Origin: JAIPIY01 sp964489785
GTDB lineage: Bacteria > Patescibacteriota > Minisyncoccia > Phycocordibacterales > UBA1006
NCBI GenBank assembly: GCA_964489785.1
Contig: CAZAZY010000025.1
Location: forward strand, 1 to 8,590
Length of the DNA: 8,590 nucleotides
Direction of reading: 5' to 3'
Positions 1-6,212 of the stretch are shown here, one piece after another. Numbering within the stretch: the stretch's first letter is position 1; every line of letters starts with the position of its first letter. Below the pieces are notes generated by a model. The model was not told the DNA's origin. It searched no databases and saw only the letters and a list, made by a program, of their open reading frames with translations. Made by a program: the position numbers and the translations under genes.

Positions 1-818
1 TTTATTCTTTTTCTGAACCAAAAATATACCACAACTAATGGAAGCGGGTAAAAAATATATTGCCATGCGTGTAATAAAAATGCCAATAACCAATGCGGTT
101 CTGCAACAAGCCCTTTTGGAAAACCGACTGCAACCGTCATACCTTGATACGAATTCAAAAATTGAGGCTGATCTACACTAAAATCGACAATAGTCGTATT
201 ATCCACATATGACACTTGTGCGGAGCCAGAACACCCTAATGTAGATCCAGATTCGCCACAATATGATGCGATTTGTACATCAGCCTCATCAATAACAACC
301 GGCAACACAATTCGAGAAGAAGCATTCTCTATAGGAACTTCCCAACCATTACCCGTACTATTCCAATATATTTCTGAAAAGTCTTTGAACGACCCTATGG
401 CATTTTTTACGCGGTAATTTATTACGTACGTATGTTCCCCTGTCAGATACACATCTGGATTACCAATACGAACATCAAACTGATTCGCAAAATTATTTTC
501 AACAAGATATTCAAGCAAGCCCCCTGATTCATCTGTAACTGATAATAATTCAATATCTATTTTCTTTGTAGCGCCAGAAACCTTGGACATGGGTATCTCA
601 CGATAAATCCCCCGTCGTTCATTAATGCCAAAATCATATTGTATTTTTTCCGTAACCAATACATCACCAGATTCAAGGACTTGTATTTCTGTATGAAAAG
701 ACCTTATTTTTTCTGAAGATGATTGTGCAAAGGTAAAGGTTGGTAAAAAAATAAAAAAACCAATAATCGACAACCAGATCGTGGTAATATATAAAAATCG
801 CGAAGAATATACATTCAT
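1..818 (-). CDS. DUF2207 family membrane protein, N-terminal part (runs off the window)
   Basis: This gene is partial: 272 codons are readable from an ATG at 818 to the left edge with no stop, so the C-terminus is missing. The start of the protein looks like a signal peptide (hydrophobic residues about 10-28, then TFA-Q near 29-32). Residues about 40-80 have the DUF2207 pattern: an extracytoplasmic beta-rich stretch with GDVLVTEKIQYDFG followed by RRGIYREIP. A further motif, VAVGFPKGLV, lies at 229-238, and a hydrophobic segment at about 242-267 is probably the first membrane span after the exported domain. Two cysteines (187 and 196) could pair outside the cell. DUF2207 proteins are predicted membrane proteins without an established biochemical role, often encoded near LemA, which is true here with one gene in between. 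No Shine-Dalgarno is visible before the ATG. The family call is firm; the function is unknown. Confidence 0.88.
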   Translation of the reverse strand, partial: MNVYSSRFLYITTIWLSIIGFFIFLPTFTFAQSSSEKIRSFHTEIQVLESGDVLVTEKIQYDFGINERRGIYREIPMSKVSGATKKIDIELLSVTDESGGLLEYLVENNFANQFDVRIGNPDVYLTGEHTYVINYRVKNAIGSFKDFSEIYWNSTGNGWEVPIENASSRIVLPVVIDEADVQIASYCGESGSTLGCSGSAQVSYVDNTTIVDFSVDQPQFLNSYQGMTVAVGFPKGLVAEPHWLLAFLLHAWQYIFYPLPLVVVYFWFRKRI

Positions 819-863
819 ATATAACCAGTATATAGGATTACCCAAAAAACTTCTACAATATAT

Positions 864-869
864 ATTATA
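864..869 (-). promoter_or_regulatory. Possible -10 box for the DUF2207 gene
   Basis: A perfect TATAAT is read on the minus strand 46 nt upstream of the DUF2207 start, just after the T-run of the preceding terminator. It would put the transcription start near 857 and give a leader of about 39 nt. No convincing -35 box lies at the right distance. In DNA this AT-rich a TATAAT can arise by chance, so this is only a candidate. Confidence 0.3.
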
Positions 870-870
870 T

Positions 871-905
871 AAAAAAGAACCCCAAAGTCATTGCTGACTT
901 TGGGG
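871..905 (-). terminator. Rho-independent terminator after the histidine phosphatase gene
   Basis: A perfect 11-bp inverted repeat (CCCCAAAGTCA at 880-890 with its complement at 895-905) closes a 4-nt loop. On the minus strand it is followed directly by TTCTTTTTT (879-871). It begins 21 nt after the phosphatase stop codon and separates that gene from the DUF2207 gene. The T-rich tail is on the minus strand only, so it acts on leftward transcription. Confidence 0.93.
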
Positions 906-926
906 ATGTTTGAACCTTATACAGGA

Positions 927-1727
927 TTATGACTTACGATTTATTTCTGCCTCTTGCAGTAATTCTTCGTTAGAATATTTACGCCTTTGAATGAGCGAGA
1001 AATCGTCAATTGCATCACCTCCGCCCGCGGGACGAATAATTCTCATCCAATCAAGATGACTGGCCATTTCCGTTTCAGGAAATTCTGGATTCTGTCTGGT
1101 GTAATGAATGATCGAACAATTCGGAACACCCGATTTTTCTGTTTTACCCATCAGAAATTCAGTTGCCTGAGAATGAGACATTCTCTCCAGAATAATACGA
1201 AATGATCGCATCACATGCCCATGGCAGACAATCACGACATTTTTCCCATTACATTCCCTGGCAAGTGTATCCAGGATAATCTTGACCCGCTGGCACAAGT
1301 CCGCCACGCTTTCTCCTTGTGGTGGGCGAAAGAAAAATGGTTGAGTATCAAAAAACTTTTGCTGCTCCAAATAATTTACGTCCCGAATGGATGGAGGAAT
1401 TACATTAAATAATCCACCATCTCTTTCACGAAGATTATAATCAATCATCCATATTGCATTTGGCAATGACAAATATGCAGCAGTCTGCATAGCCCGGACA
1501 TTACTGGAAACCAACATACGATCAAATGAAATAAATCCATTATCGTATAACCATTTCCCTGCCAGTTTCGCCTGATAAACCCCCAGTGGAGTTAGGGCAT
1601 ACTGCGATTCATGCAGATTCAGAAATTCTTCAGAAAATGATAACTCATGTCCTGTTTCTTCAAATTGTCGCCTGGCAAGATTTCCTTCAGATTGACCATG
1701 CCTGATCAGGAATAAATTTAAAGGCAT
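927..1727 (-). CDS. Histidine phosphatase family protein (phosphoglycerate mutase-like)
   Basis: Cytosolic enzyme of the histidine phosphatase (branch 1) superfamily, in which a histidine is transiently phosphorylated during phosphate transfer or hydrolysis. All catalytic elements are visible: the R9-H10-G11 signature near the N-terminus (FLIRHGQSEGN), R78 in SSNVRAMQTA, E101 in LRERDGG, and the second histidine H169 in CHGH. At 266 aa it is longer than a minimal domain, with an insert at about 20-45 and a charged C-terminal tail. The substrate cannot be told from sequence; the family includes phosphoglycerate mutases, sugar phosphatases and other phosphatases. I chose the ATG at 1727 because AAGGA lies just upstream and RHG normally sits about 8-10 residues from the start. 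An in-frame ATG at 1745 is possible. A longer frame from a TTG at 1817 is unlikely because that TTG is part of the -35 box. The gene forms its own unit between two terminators. Confidence 0.9.
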   Translation of the reverse strand: MPLNLFLIRHGQSEGNLARRQFEETGHELSFSEEFLNLHESQYALTPLGVYQAKLAGKWLYDNGFISFDRMLVSSNVRAMQTAAYLSLPNAIWMIDYNLRERDGGLFNVIPPSIRDVNYLEQQKFFDTQPFFFRPPQGESVADLCQRVKIILDTLARECNGKNVVIVCHGHVMRSFRIILERMSHSQATEFLMGKTEKSGVPNCSIIHYTRQNPEFPETEMASHLDWMRIIRPAGGGDAIDDFSLIQRRKYSNEELLQEAEINRKS

Positions 1728-1762
1728 TTTTCCTTGTGATTTCATTTTTTCTACTGTTAAGG

Positions 1763-1774
1763 TTTTGTACAAAA
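1763..1774. promoter_or_regulatory. Perfect 12-bp palindrome, candidate operator
   Basis: TTTTGTACAAAA is exactly self-complementary. It lies between the predicted promoter (-10 at 1789-1794) and the start codon of the histidine phosphatase gene, at about +8 to +19 from the expected transcription start. That is a typical place for a repressor dimer to bind, but no regulator gene is in the window. A chance AT-rich palindrome remains possible. Confidence 0.35.
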
Positions 1775-1788
1775 TCGTACTTAATTTC

Positions 1789-1817
1789 AGTCTACTCTTA
1801 CTAATCAGGATTGTCAA
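1789..1817 (-). promoter_or_regulatory. Sigma-70-type promoter of the histidine phosphatase gene
   Basis: The minus strand reads TTGACA (1817-1812), a consensus -35 box, then exactly 17 nt, then TAGACT (1794-1789), a 4/6 match to the -10 box. The expected start of transcription is near 1782, giving a leader of about 37-55 nt depending on which ATG is used. It sits just downstream of the lemA terminator, as expected for an independent unit. Confidence 0.7.
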
Positions 1818-1823
1818 AATATC

Positions 1824-1851
1824 AAAAACCAGCCAAAATGGCTGGTTTTTT
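1824..1851 (-). terminator. Rho-independent terminator after lemA (possibly bidirectional)
   Basis: An 11-bp inverted repeat, AAAAACCAGCC (1824-1834) and GGCTGGTTTTT (1840-1850), closes a 5-nt AAAAT loop. Its core is the GC-rich CCAGCC/GGCTGG. On the minus strand it ends in a T-run, 22 nt after the lemA stop. The plus strand also has a T-run, so it could work both ways. It is the first clear intrinsic terminator after the one behind the 5S rRNA gene. Confidence 0.9.
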
Positions 1852-1873
1852 ATGCTAGAGAAAGTAGATAAGA

Positions 1874-2440
1874 TTAAAAACTCACCTTTACATTTTCTCG
1901 TTCTTCTGGAGCACCTTCGAGGTCGAAGAATTCTTTTTTCATAAAGCCAAACATTTTTGCAATAATATTTGATGGGAATGTTTCTGTTTTAATATTAAGA
2001 TCTCGCACATTCGCATTGTAGAATCGGCGTGCGGATTGGATCTTGTTTTCAGTATCAGATAGCTCTCGTTGTAGTTCCAAGAAATTAGTGTTTGCCTTTA
2101 GGTCTGGATAGTTTTCAGATACTGCAAACAACGATTTCAAAGTTCCTGACAACATGTTTTCAGCTTGCGCTGATTTTACTGGATCACCTGATTGTTCTGC
2201 AGACATAGCTGCTGTTCGCGCTTTGGTTACAGCTTCGAATACACCTTTTTCATGTGCGGCATATCCTTTTACCGCTTCAATCAAATTGGGAATCAAATCG
2301 TAACGACGTTTTAATTGCACATCAATATCTGCCCAGGCTTCTTCGGCGCGTGTACGCAAAGCAACAAACCCGTTGTATACGCTAATAAACCAGAACACGA
2401 CCAACACCGCTACAATAATTAAAATTAAACTTATGTTCAT
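1874..2440 (-). CDS. lemA: LemA family protein
   Basis: A 188-aa protein of the LemA family, near the usual length for bacterial members. A single N-terminal membrane segment (about 4-20) is followed by a long helical domain. Family motifs are intact: YNGFVALRTRAEEAWADIDV (22-41), then QLKRRYDLIPNL (42-53), VKGYAAHE (57-64), ENYPDLKAN (109-117), FLELQRELSDTENKI (120-134) and RRFYNANVRDLN (138-149). LemA proteins are membrane-anchored with the helical domain outside or at the membrane; their molecular role is not settled. The gene lies 87 nt after secF and has its own extended -10 promoter candidate and a strong terminator, so it is probably at least partly independent of the sec genes. A DUF2207 gene, a common partner of LemA, is two genes downstream. 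No Shine-Dalgarno precedes the ATG. The family call is firm; the function is unknown. Confidence 0.96.
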   Translation of the reverse strand: MNISLILIIVAVLVVFWFISVYNGFVALRTRAEEAWADIDVQLKRRYDLIPNLIEAVKGYAAHEKGVFEAVTKARTAAMSAEQSGDPVKSAQAENMLSGTLKSLFAVSENYPDLKANTNFLELQRELSDTENKIQSARRFYNANVRDLNIKTETFPSNIIAKMFGFMKKEFFDLEGAPEERENVKVSF

Positions 2441-2472
2441 ATTTTTATATCATTAATGAATAAATTATCTAT

Positions 2473-2481
2473 AGTATAACA
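2473..2481 (-). promoter_or_regulatory. lemA: Candidate extended -10 promoter of lemA
   Basis: The minus strand reads TGT then TATACT (2481-2473), which fits the extended -10 form TGnTATAAT with one mismatch. Transcription would begin near 2466, leaving a leader of about 26 nt before the lemA ATG. No good -35 box is present at 16-18 nt; a TTGTTT occurs at 2504-2499 with a 20-nt spacer. Extended -10 promoters can do without a -35 box. Confidence 0.5.
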
Positions 2482-2527
2482 TATCTCTATCCTCAGAAAA
2501 ACAAGGATTTCTTACACACGGAGAAAA

Positions 2528-3412
2528 TTACAAATTCTCTTTATTTTTGTTCCACACTATCAACAACGGGCTTGCCAAAAAGATAGATGAATATGCACCA
2601 AAGAATGTCCCCAAAAGAAGCACTAACGCCAAATCTTGTGTAGCTGAAGGGCCAAACACCACCAACGCAACCAACACCAATACAAGGGTCAGTGAAGTGT
2701 TAATAGATCGTGCCATTGTTTGTTTAATAGCTTTACCAATCAAAATATCAAATTTTTCTTTTCCATTATTTTCCAAATTTTCTTTGAGGTTTTCACGAAT
2801 ACGGTCAAAAATAACAATGGTGTCATTTACTGATAGACCCAAGATTGAAAGCAATCCAACAACCAACAACGTGGTTGCCTCTTTACCCAATAGAACAAAA
2901 ATACCCAAAGGAATAATCACATCAAACGCAAGAGTAATAATAGCGATAATACCGTATTTCCATGATGATACTGGTTCTGAAACCTGACGAAATGCAAAGG
3001 CAATAAAAAATACAATAGCAAGTAATACCAAAATCATTGCCCACAAAGCCTTTGCACGTAATTCTTTTCCGATAGTTGGCCCAACAGTATTAAATCGTTC
3101 TAATTGTGGAGATTGTCCATTTATTTCAAGTGCTTGAAGTAATATTTCACGATCAGATTCTGCAAGTTCTTGTGTACGAATAACATATCCACGATCTCCA
3201 AATGGTTGCACGACTGCATTATCATCAAAATCAGCAATTGCGGTGTTCACCTGTTCCAATGTTGGCAATTCTGTATATGACACCTCGACAATACTACCAC
3301 CAGTAAATTCAATACCCATATTAATTCCTTTTACCAAAATAACACCCAAGGCCAAGAGACCTAGAATTCCTGCAATCACTATAAATATCCACTTGTTTCG
3401 AATGACAAACAT
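2528..3412 (-). CDS. secF: Protein translocase subunit SecF
   Basis: Integral membrane subunit that, with SecD, uses the proton motive force to help pull proteins through the SecYEG channel on the outer face of the membrane. The 294-aa length is normal. TM1 is at about 7-28, followed by GIEFTGG (33-39) and a small exported domain to about 107, then VGPTIGKEL (110-118) and five further membrane segments. The conserved proton-path region is present: SVNDTIVIFDRIREN (194-208) with D197, and ARSINTSLT (234-242) with R235, matching the Asp and Arg known to be important in E. coli SecF and T. thermophilus SecDF. The ATG lies 4 nt after the secD stop, so the two are almost certainly cotranscribed and perhaps translationally coupled. 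The nearest AGGA is about 15 nt upstream, too far for a standard ribosome site. Confidence 0.97.
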   Translation of the reverse strand: MFVIRNKWIFIVIAGILGLLALGVILVKGINMGIEFTGGSIVEVSYTELPTLEQVNTAIADFDDNAVVQPFGDRGYVIRTQELAESDREILLQALEINGQSPQLERFNTVGPTIGKELRAKALWAMILVLLAIVFFIAFAFRQVSEPVSSWKYGIIAIITLAFDVIIPLGIFVLLGKEATTLLVVGLLSILGLSVNDTIVIFDRIRENLKENLENNGKEKFDILIGKAIKQTMARSINTSLTLVLVLVALVVFGPSATQDLALVLLLGTFFGAYSSIFLASPLLIVWNKNKENL

Positions 3413-3416
3413 ATTA

Positions 3417-4766
3417 TTATTTATTAAATCCTGACATGTATAATGCTCGTGTTATTTTAGAAATACGAGCGGGTGTAATTGCGAACAAAATAATTCGAGT
3501 AAATGAAATTGCGGTAATCATAGATACCAATACCCCAATACCCAAAGTCAAAGCAAATCCTTTTATCATACTTGTTCCAAACCAAAACAGTACCACCGCA
3601 GAAATAATACTGGAGATATTACCATCACGAATTGATAACCAAGCTCGGTCAAAACCAATACGAAGAGCATCATATGGCCCACGTCCTTTTTGTAATTCTT
3701 CTTTCATTCGCTCAAAAATAAGAATGTTCGCATCTACTGCAATTCCGACAGAAATAACAAACCCGGCAATCCCTGCAGCAGTGAGTGTCACAGGAATCAA
3801 TTTAAATAATGCCAATGTCACAATGGCGTACAAAGCCAATGCAATCACAGCGATAAATCCAGGAAGACGATAGTAAAGAACCAAGAAAATAGAGATAAAA
3901 ATAAATCCATACAATCCAGCCATAATACCTGCACGTACCGCATCATCACCCAAAGATGCTCCAATAGTTTCGCTGGCCAATAGTTCAATAGGAACAGGCA
4001 ATGCACCAGAATTCAAACGACCTACCATTGTTTTTGCTTCTTCTGGAGTAAAGGTTCCCGTGATTACCGCTTCCCCACCCGTTATTTTTTCACTCACAGA
4101 AGGTGCAGATAATAATGCACCATCAAGATAGATAGCCAGAGTCTTGTTAATGCTTTGTTCAGTTAATTGTTCAAATAATTTTGATCCTTCTTCATCAAAC
4201 AATAATCCAATGCTGGGTTGTCGGGTTACTGGATCAAATTGTAACGAAGCTCGTTTCAAATATCTTCCGGTGAGATCTGTTGATTGATACATATCATCAA
4301 CAGAAATTGCACCCATATCTACGGTACCGTCTTCACCCACAGTTAATTCTGAAATCATCTGATTTGCATTATCTGATTCGGTTTTAAATTCCAATAATGG
4401 AGTTTGTCCAATCATAGTGATTGCCTTGTCTATGTCGGTAACACCGGGCAATTCAACCACAAGACGGTAATCTTTTTCTCCACCAGTACCGATACGAGCT
4501 TCTTCCGTCTGAATGGTTGGTTCTGAAACACCAAATAGGTTTACTCGTCGTTCAATAACATCCCGCAATGATTCCACGGCAGATGCAGGGTCTTCGGTAA
4601 TAGCTGATACATTGGCACGGTAGGTTAACGAAGAACCACCCGATAGATCAAGCCCCAAACGAAATGCAAATCTTTCAATATCGTGTTTTTCTGTATAAAA
4701 AACGAAATATGAGATAGAAACGGCAAATAATAATACAATAATAGCTTTAATTCGTATATTCCACAT
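3417..4766 (-). CDS. secD: Protein translocase subunit SecD
   Basis: Larger subunit of the SecDF export motor. The 449-aa length is typical of the shorter SecD forms, without the long insert of proteobacterial SecD. TM1 (about 6-24) is followed by the exported P1 domain: LGLDLSGG (37-44), VIERRVNLFGVSEPTIQ (70-86), VELPGVTDIDKA (104-115) and IGQTPLLEF (119-127). TRQPSIGLLFDEEG (181-194) and AIYLDGALLSAP (211-222) come next, then GALPVP (254-259) and ETIGASLGDD (266-275). The C-terminal half has five more membrane segments and the family motif VGIAVDANILIFERMKEEL (340-358), where D345 matches the conserved Asp of SecD (E. coli D519). The gene begins 43 nt after the PAP2 gene. A promoter-like pair in that gap would start transcription almost at the ATG. 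Confidence 0.97.
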   Translation of the reverse strand: MWNIRIKAIIVLLFAVSISYFVFYTEKHDIERFAFRLGLDLSGGSSLTYRANVSAITEDPASAVESLRDVIERRVNLFGVSEPTIQTEEARIGTGGEKDYRLVVELPGVTDIDKAITMIGQTPLLEFKTESDNANQMISELTVGEDGTVDMGAISVDDMYQSTDLTGRYLKRASLQFDPVTRQPSIGLLFDEEGSKLFEQLTEQSINKTLAIYLDGALLSAPSVSEKITGGEAVITGTFTPEEAKTMVGRLNSGALPVPIELLASETIGASLGDDAVRAGIMAGLYGFIFISIFLVLYYRLPGFIAVIALALYAIVTLALFKLIPVTLTAAGIAGFVISVGIAVDANILIFERMKEELQKGRGPYDALRIGFDRAWLSIRDGNISSIISAVVLFWFGTSMIKGFALTLGIGVLVSMITAISFTRIILFAITPARISKITRALYMSGFNK

Positions 4767-4775
4767 ATACGGCTG

Positions 4776-4804
4776 ATTTTACCTTATTTAAGGCCAGATA
4801 GCAA
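4776..4804 (-). promoter_or_regulatory. Possible internal promoter for secD-secF
   Basis: The minus strand carries TTGCTA (4804-4799, 4/6 to the -35 box), exactly 17 nt, then TAAAAT (4781-4776, 5/6 to the -10 box). It overlaps the last bases of the PAP2 gene and the gap before secD. The predicted start near 4769 is only about 3 nt before the secD ATG, so the message would be nearly leaderless. The spacing is good, but AT-rich DNA yields such matches by chance. Confidence 0.4.
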
Positions 4805-4809
4805 TATTT

Positions 4810-5385
4810 TTATTTTCTTGATAGATTCTGAAGCCAGGTGCGTATTCCTTTTCTTCCCAACATACGTACCCCAATCGCAACAATAATTCCCAGAAAAAAT
4901 CCTGCCACAATATCTGAAACAAAATGTATTCCTGACATCACACGCGCCAAACCAATAACCAATGCCAAAAAACAAATTGCGATTCCTAATCGCTTGTGTT
5001 CCCAAAATAAAGAAACTCCAAGTGCAGTAAAAAAAGCAGTATGCCCCGAAGGAAATGACATGTCCCTAGTATATTCAAATAATGGTTCAATTTCTGGTAT
5101 GACAATAAATGGTCGTTGTATTGCAGTGATAAATTTAATCCAAATAACTAACAGCCAAGTAACAAGTCCCACAGACAACGACGCAAATATTTCTTTTGCC
5201 TGGACTGTGATCCGAATAGGATTCATGCATATGTAGGGATTTTTATGATTATGAAAAATAAAAAAAATAATAATACCAGAAATAATAATAACATCACCAT
5301 ATCTTGCAATCCAATATGCTAACAATTCTAACAAAGCATAATTTTGGGTCAATATATTAAAATAAAGAGTACTATCGTAATTCAT
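4810..5385 (-). CDS. PAP2-family membrane phosphatase, probably undecaprenyl-diphosphatase-like
   Basis: Multi-pass membrane phosphatase of the PAP2 (type 2 phosphatidic acid phosphatase) superfamily. The three-part active site is complete: K84-(6)-R91-P92, then P112-S113-G114-H115, then R148-(5)-H154-(3)-D158. Hydrophobic segments lie at about 16-45, 68-86, 116-127, 134-147 and 157-174. Some bacterial members (BcrC type) dephosphorylate undecaprenyl pyrophosphate, the lipid carrier freed during cell-wall synthesis. Having rodA in the same operon fits that role, but the substrate is inferred; another lipid phosphate is possible. The frame stays open to an ATG at 5412, but I prefer the ATG at 5385 (191 aa), because MNYDSTLYFNIL resembles common PAP2 N-termini and the overlap with folD falls from 41 to 14 nt. 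No Shine-Dalgarno is seen, so translation may be coupled to folD. Confidence 0.9.
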   Translation of the reverse strand: MNYDSTLYFNILTQNYALLELLAYWIARYGDVIIISGIIIFFIFHNHKNPYICMNPIRITVQAKEIFASLSVGLVTWLLVIWIKFITAIQRPFIVIPEIEPLFEYTRDMSFPSGHTAFFTALGVSLFWEHKRLGIAICFLALVIGLARVMSGIHFVSDIVAGFFLGIIVAIGVRMLGRKGIRTWLQNLSRK

Positions 5386-6211
5386 ATTTATTTTCTGCAA
5401 CAGAAACGACATTGTCGCACAACATCAACGTTGTTAATGGCCCAACACCACCAGGCACAGGAACCAAAACACCCGCAATGTCCTCTACTGATGTACGCTG
5501 AATGTCGCCCACAATAGATCCAGCCATTTCGGATGTGCCTGCATCAATGAGAATGCTACCCTGTTTAATATGTTCCCCTTTTATTCCCTCGGCAATACCG
5601 GTTGCAGAAATAATGACATCAGCCTGTGCAATAAGTATTTCTTTGTTCACTGTTTCTTTATCTACAGCCGTAACATGATACCCTTGTTTTTGTAATATAT
5701 AAAATACTGGTTTCCCTACTAATTTCCCCTGGCCAACAATAATAATGTTGGATTGTTTTGATATATCTAAATATTGTATAAAAGACATAATGGAACGTGC
5801 CGTTGGATATTGTAATCCCACATCCCCTGTATAAAATAACGATTCTGATTCAGGGTGTAAACAATCTACATCAATATCACGAGGAATAGATGCTAATACA
5901 TCAGCAGTGTGTATATGTTTAGGTAATGGCAATTGCACAATGCACCCACAACAATATTTATCTGAAATAGCATTAGAAATTGCATGCTGTACATCCAGGG
6001 TTGTAACATCTTCAGGAAGAGCAATAATACGAAAATCAATTCCTAATGATTCTGCTACACCTTTTTTTACATGCACATATTGCAAGGAAACCGGATCATG
6101 ACCCACAACCACATCAACAAGTATTGGTTGGAAGCCTAAAAGAGCGATTCTCTTTTTTAGATCTTCGTGTTTTTCTTCTCTTATTTTTTTTCCTACAACA
6201 ATACGTATCAT
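5372..6211 (-). CDS. folD: Bifunctional methylenetetrahydrofolate dehydrogenase/cyclohydrolase FolD
   Basis: Cytosolic enzyme that interconverts 5,10-methylene-, 5,10-methenyl- and 10-formyl-tetrahydrofolate using NAD(P). The 279 aa match the usual length. The catalytic domain shows Y45-x3-K49 (the Tyr/Lys pair of the cyclohydrolase site), IVQLPLP (91-97) with Q93, and DIDVDCLHP (112-120). The Rossmann part has IVGQGKLVGKP (158-168), ADVIISATG (197-205), ILIDAG (220-225) and VPVPGGVGPLT (250-260). Two normally rigid motifs differ. The PCTPxG loop reads YPTARS (135-140), keeping only its Thr and the following Arg, and the usual GRS of the nucleotide loop is GQG. The enzyme is probably active, since the catalytic residues remain, but cofactor or substrate handling may be shifted. 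It starts 1 nt after the rodA stop and overlaps the PAP2 start. No other folate gene is in the window. Confidence 0.95.
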   Translation of the reverse strand: MIRIVVGKKIREEKHEDLKKRIALLGFQPILVDVVVGHDPVSLQYVHVKKGVAESLGIDFRIIALPEDVTTLDVQHAISNAISDKYCCGCIVQLPLPKHIHTADVLASIPRDIDVDCLHPESESLFYTGDVGLQYPTARSIMSFIQYLDISKQSNIIIVGQGKLVGKPVFYILQKQGYHVTAVDKETVNKEILIAQADVIISATGIAEGIKGEHIKQGSILIDAGTSEMAGSIVGDIQRTSVEDIAGVLVPVPGGVGPLTTLMLCDNVVSVAENKYELR

Positions 6212-6212
6212 A

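Noticed and set aside
987..1412. Plus-strand open frames opposite the histidine phosphatase gene
   Set aside because: They lie inside a gene with all catalytic motifs intact and encode nothing recognisable.
1727..1817. Longer histidine phosphatase starting at the TTG at 1817
   Set aside because: The TTG is the first half of a consensus -35 box, upstream of the predicted transcription start, and the added 30 residues precede the usual N-terminal RHG position.
2547..3873. Plus-strand open frames of up to about 146 codons opposite secF and secD
   Set aside because: They are antisense to strongly conserved genes, have low-complexity Thr/Asn/Ile/Pro-rich translations, and show no family motif or start signal.
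5385..5412. PAP2 protein starting at the ATG at 5412
   Set aside because: It would overlap folD by 41 nt and add nine residues not typical of the family. It is not excluded, since neither start has a Shine-Dalgarno.
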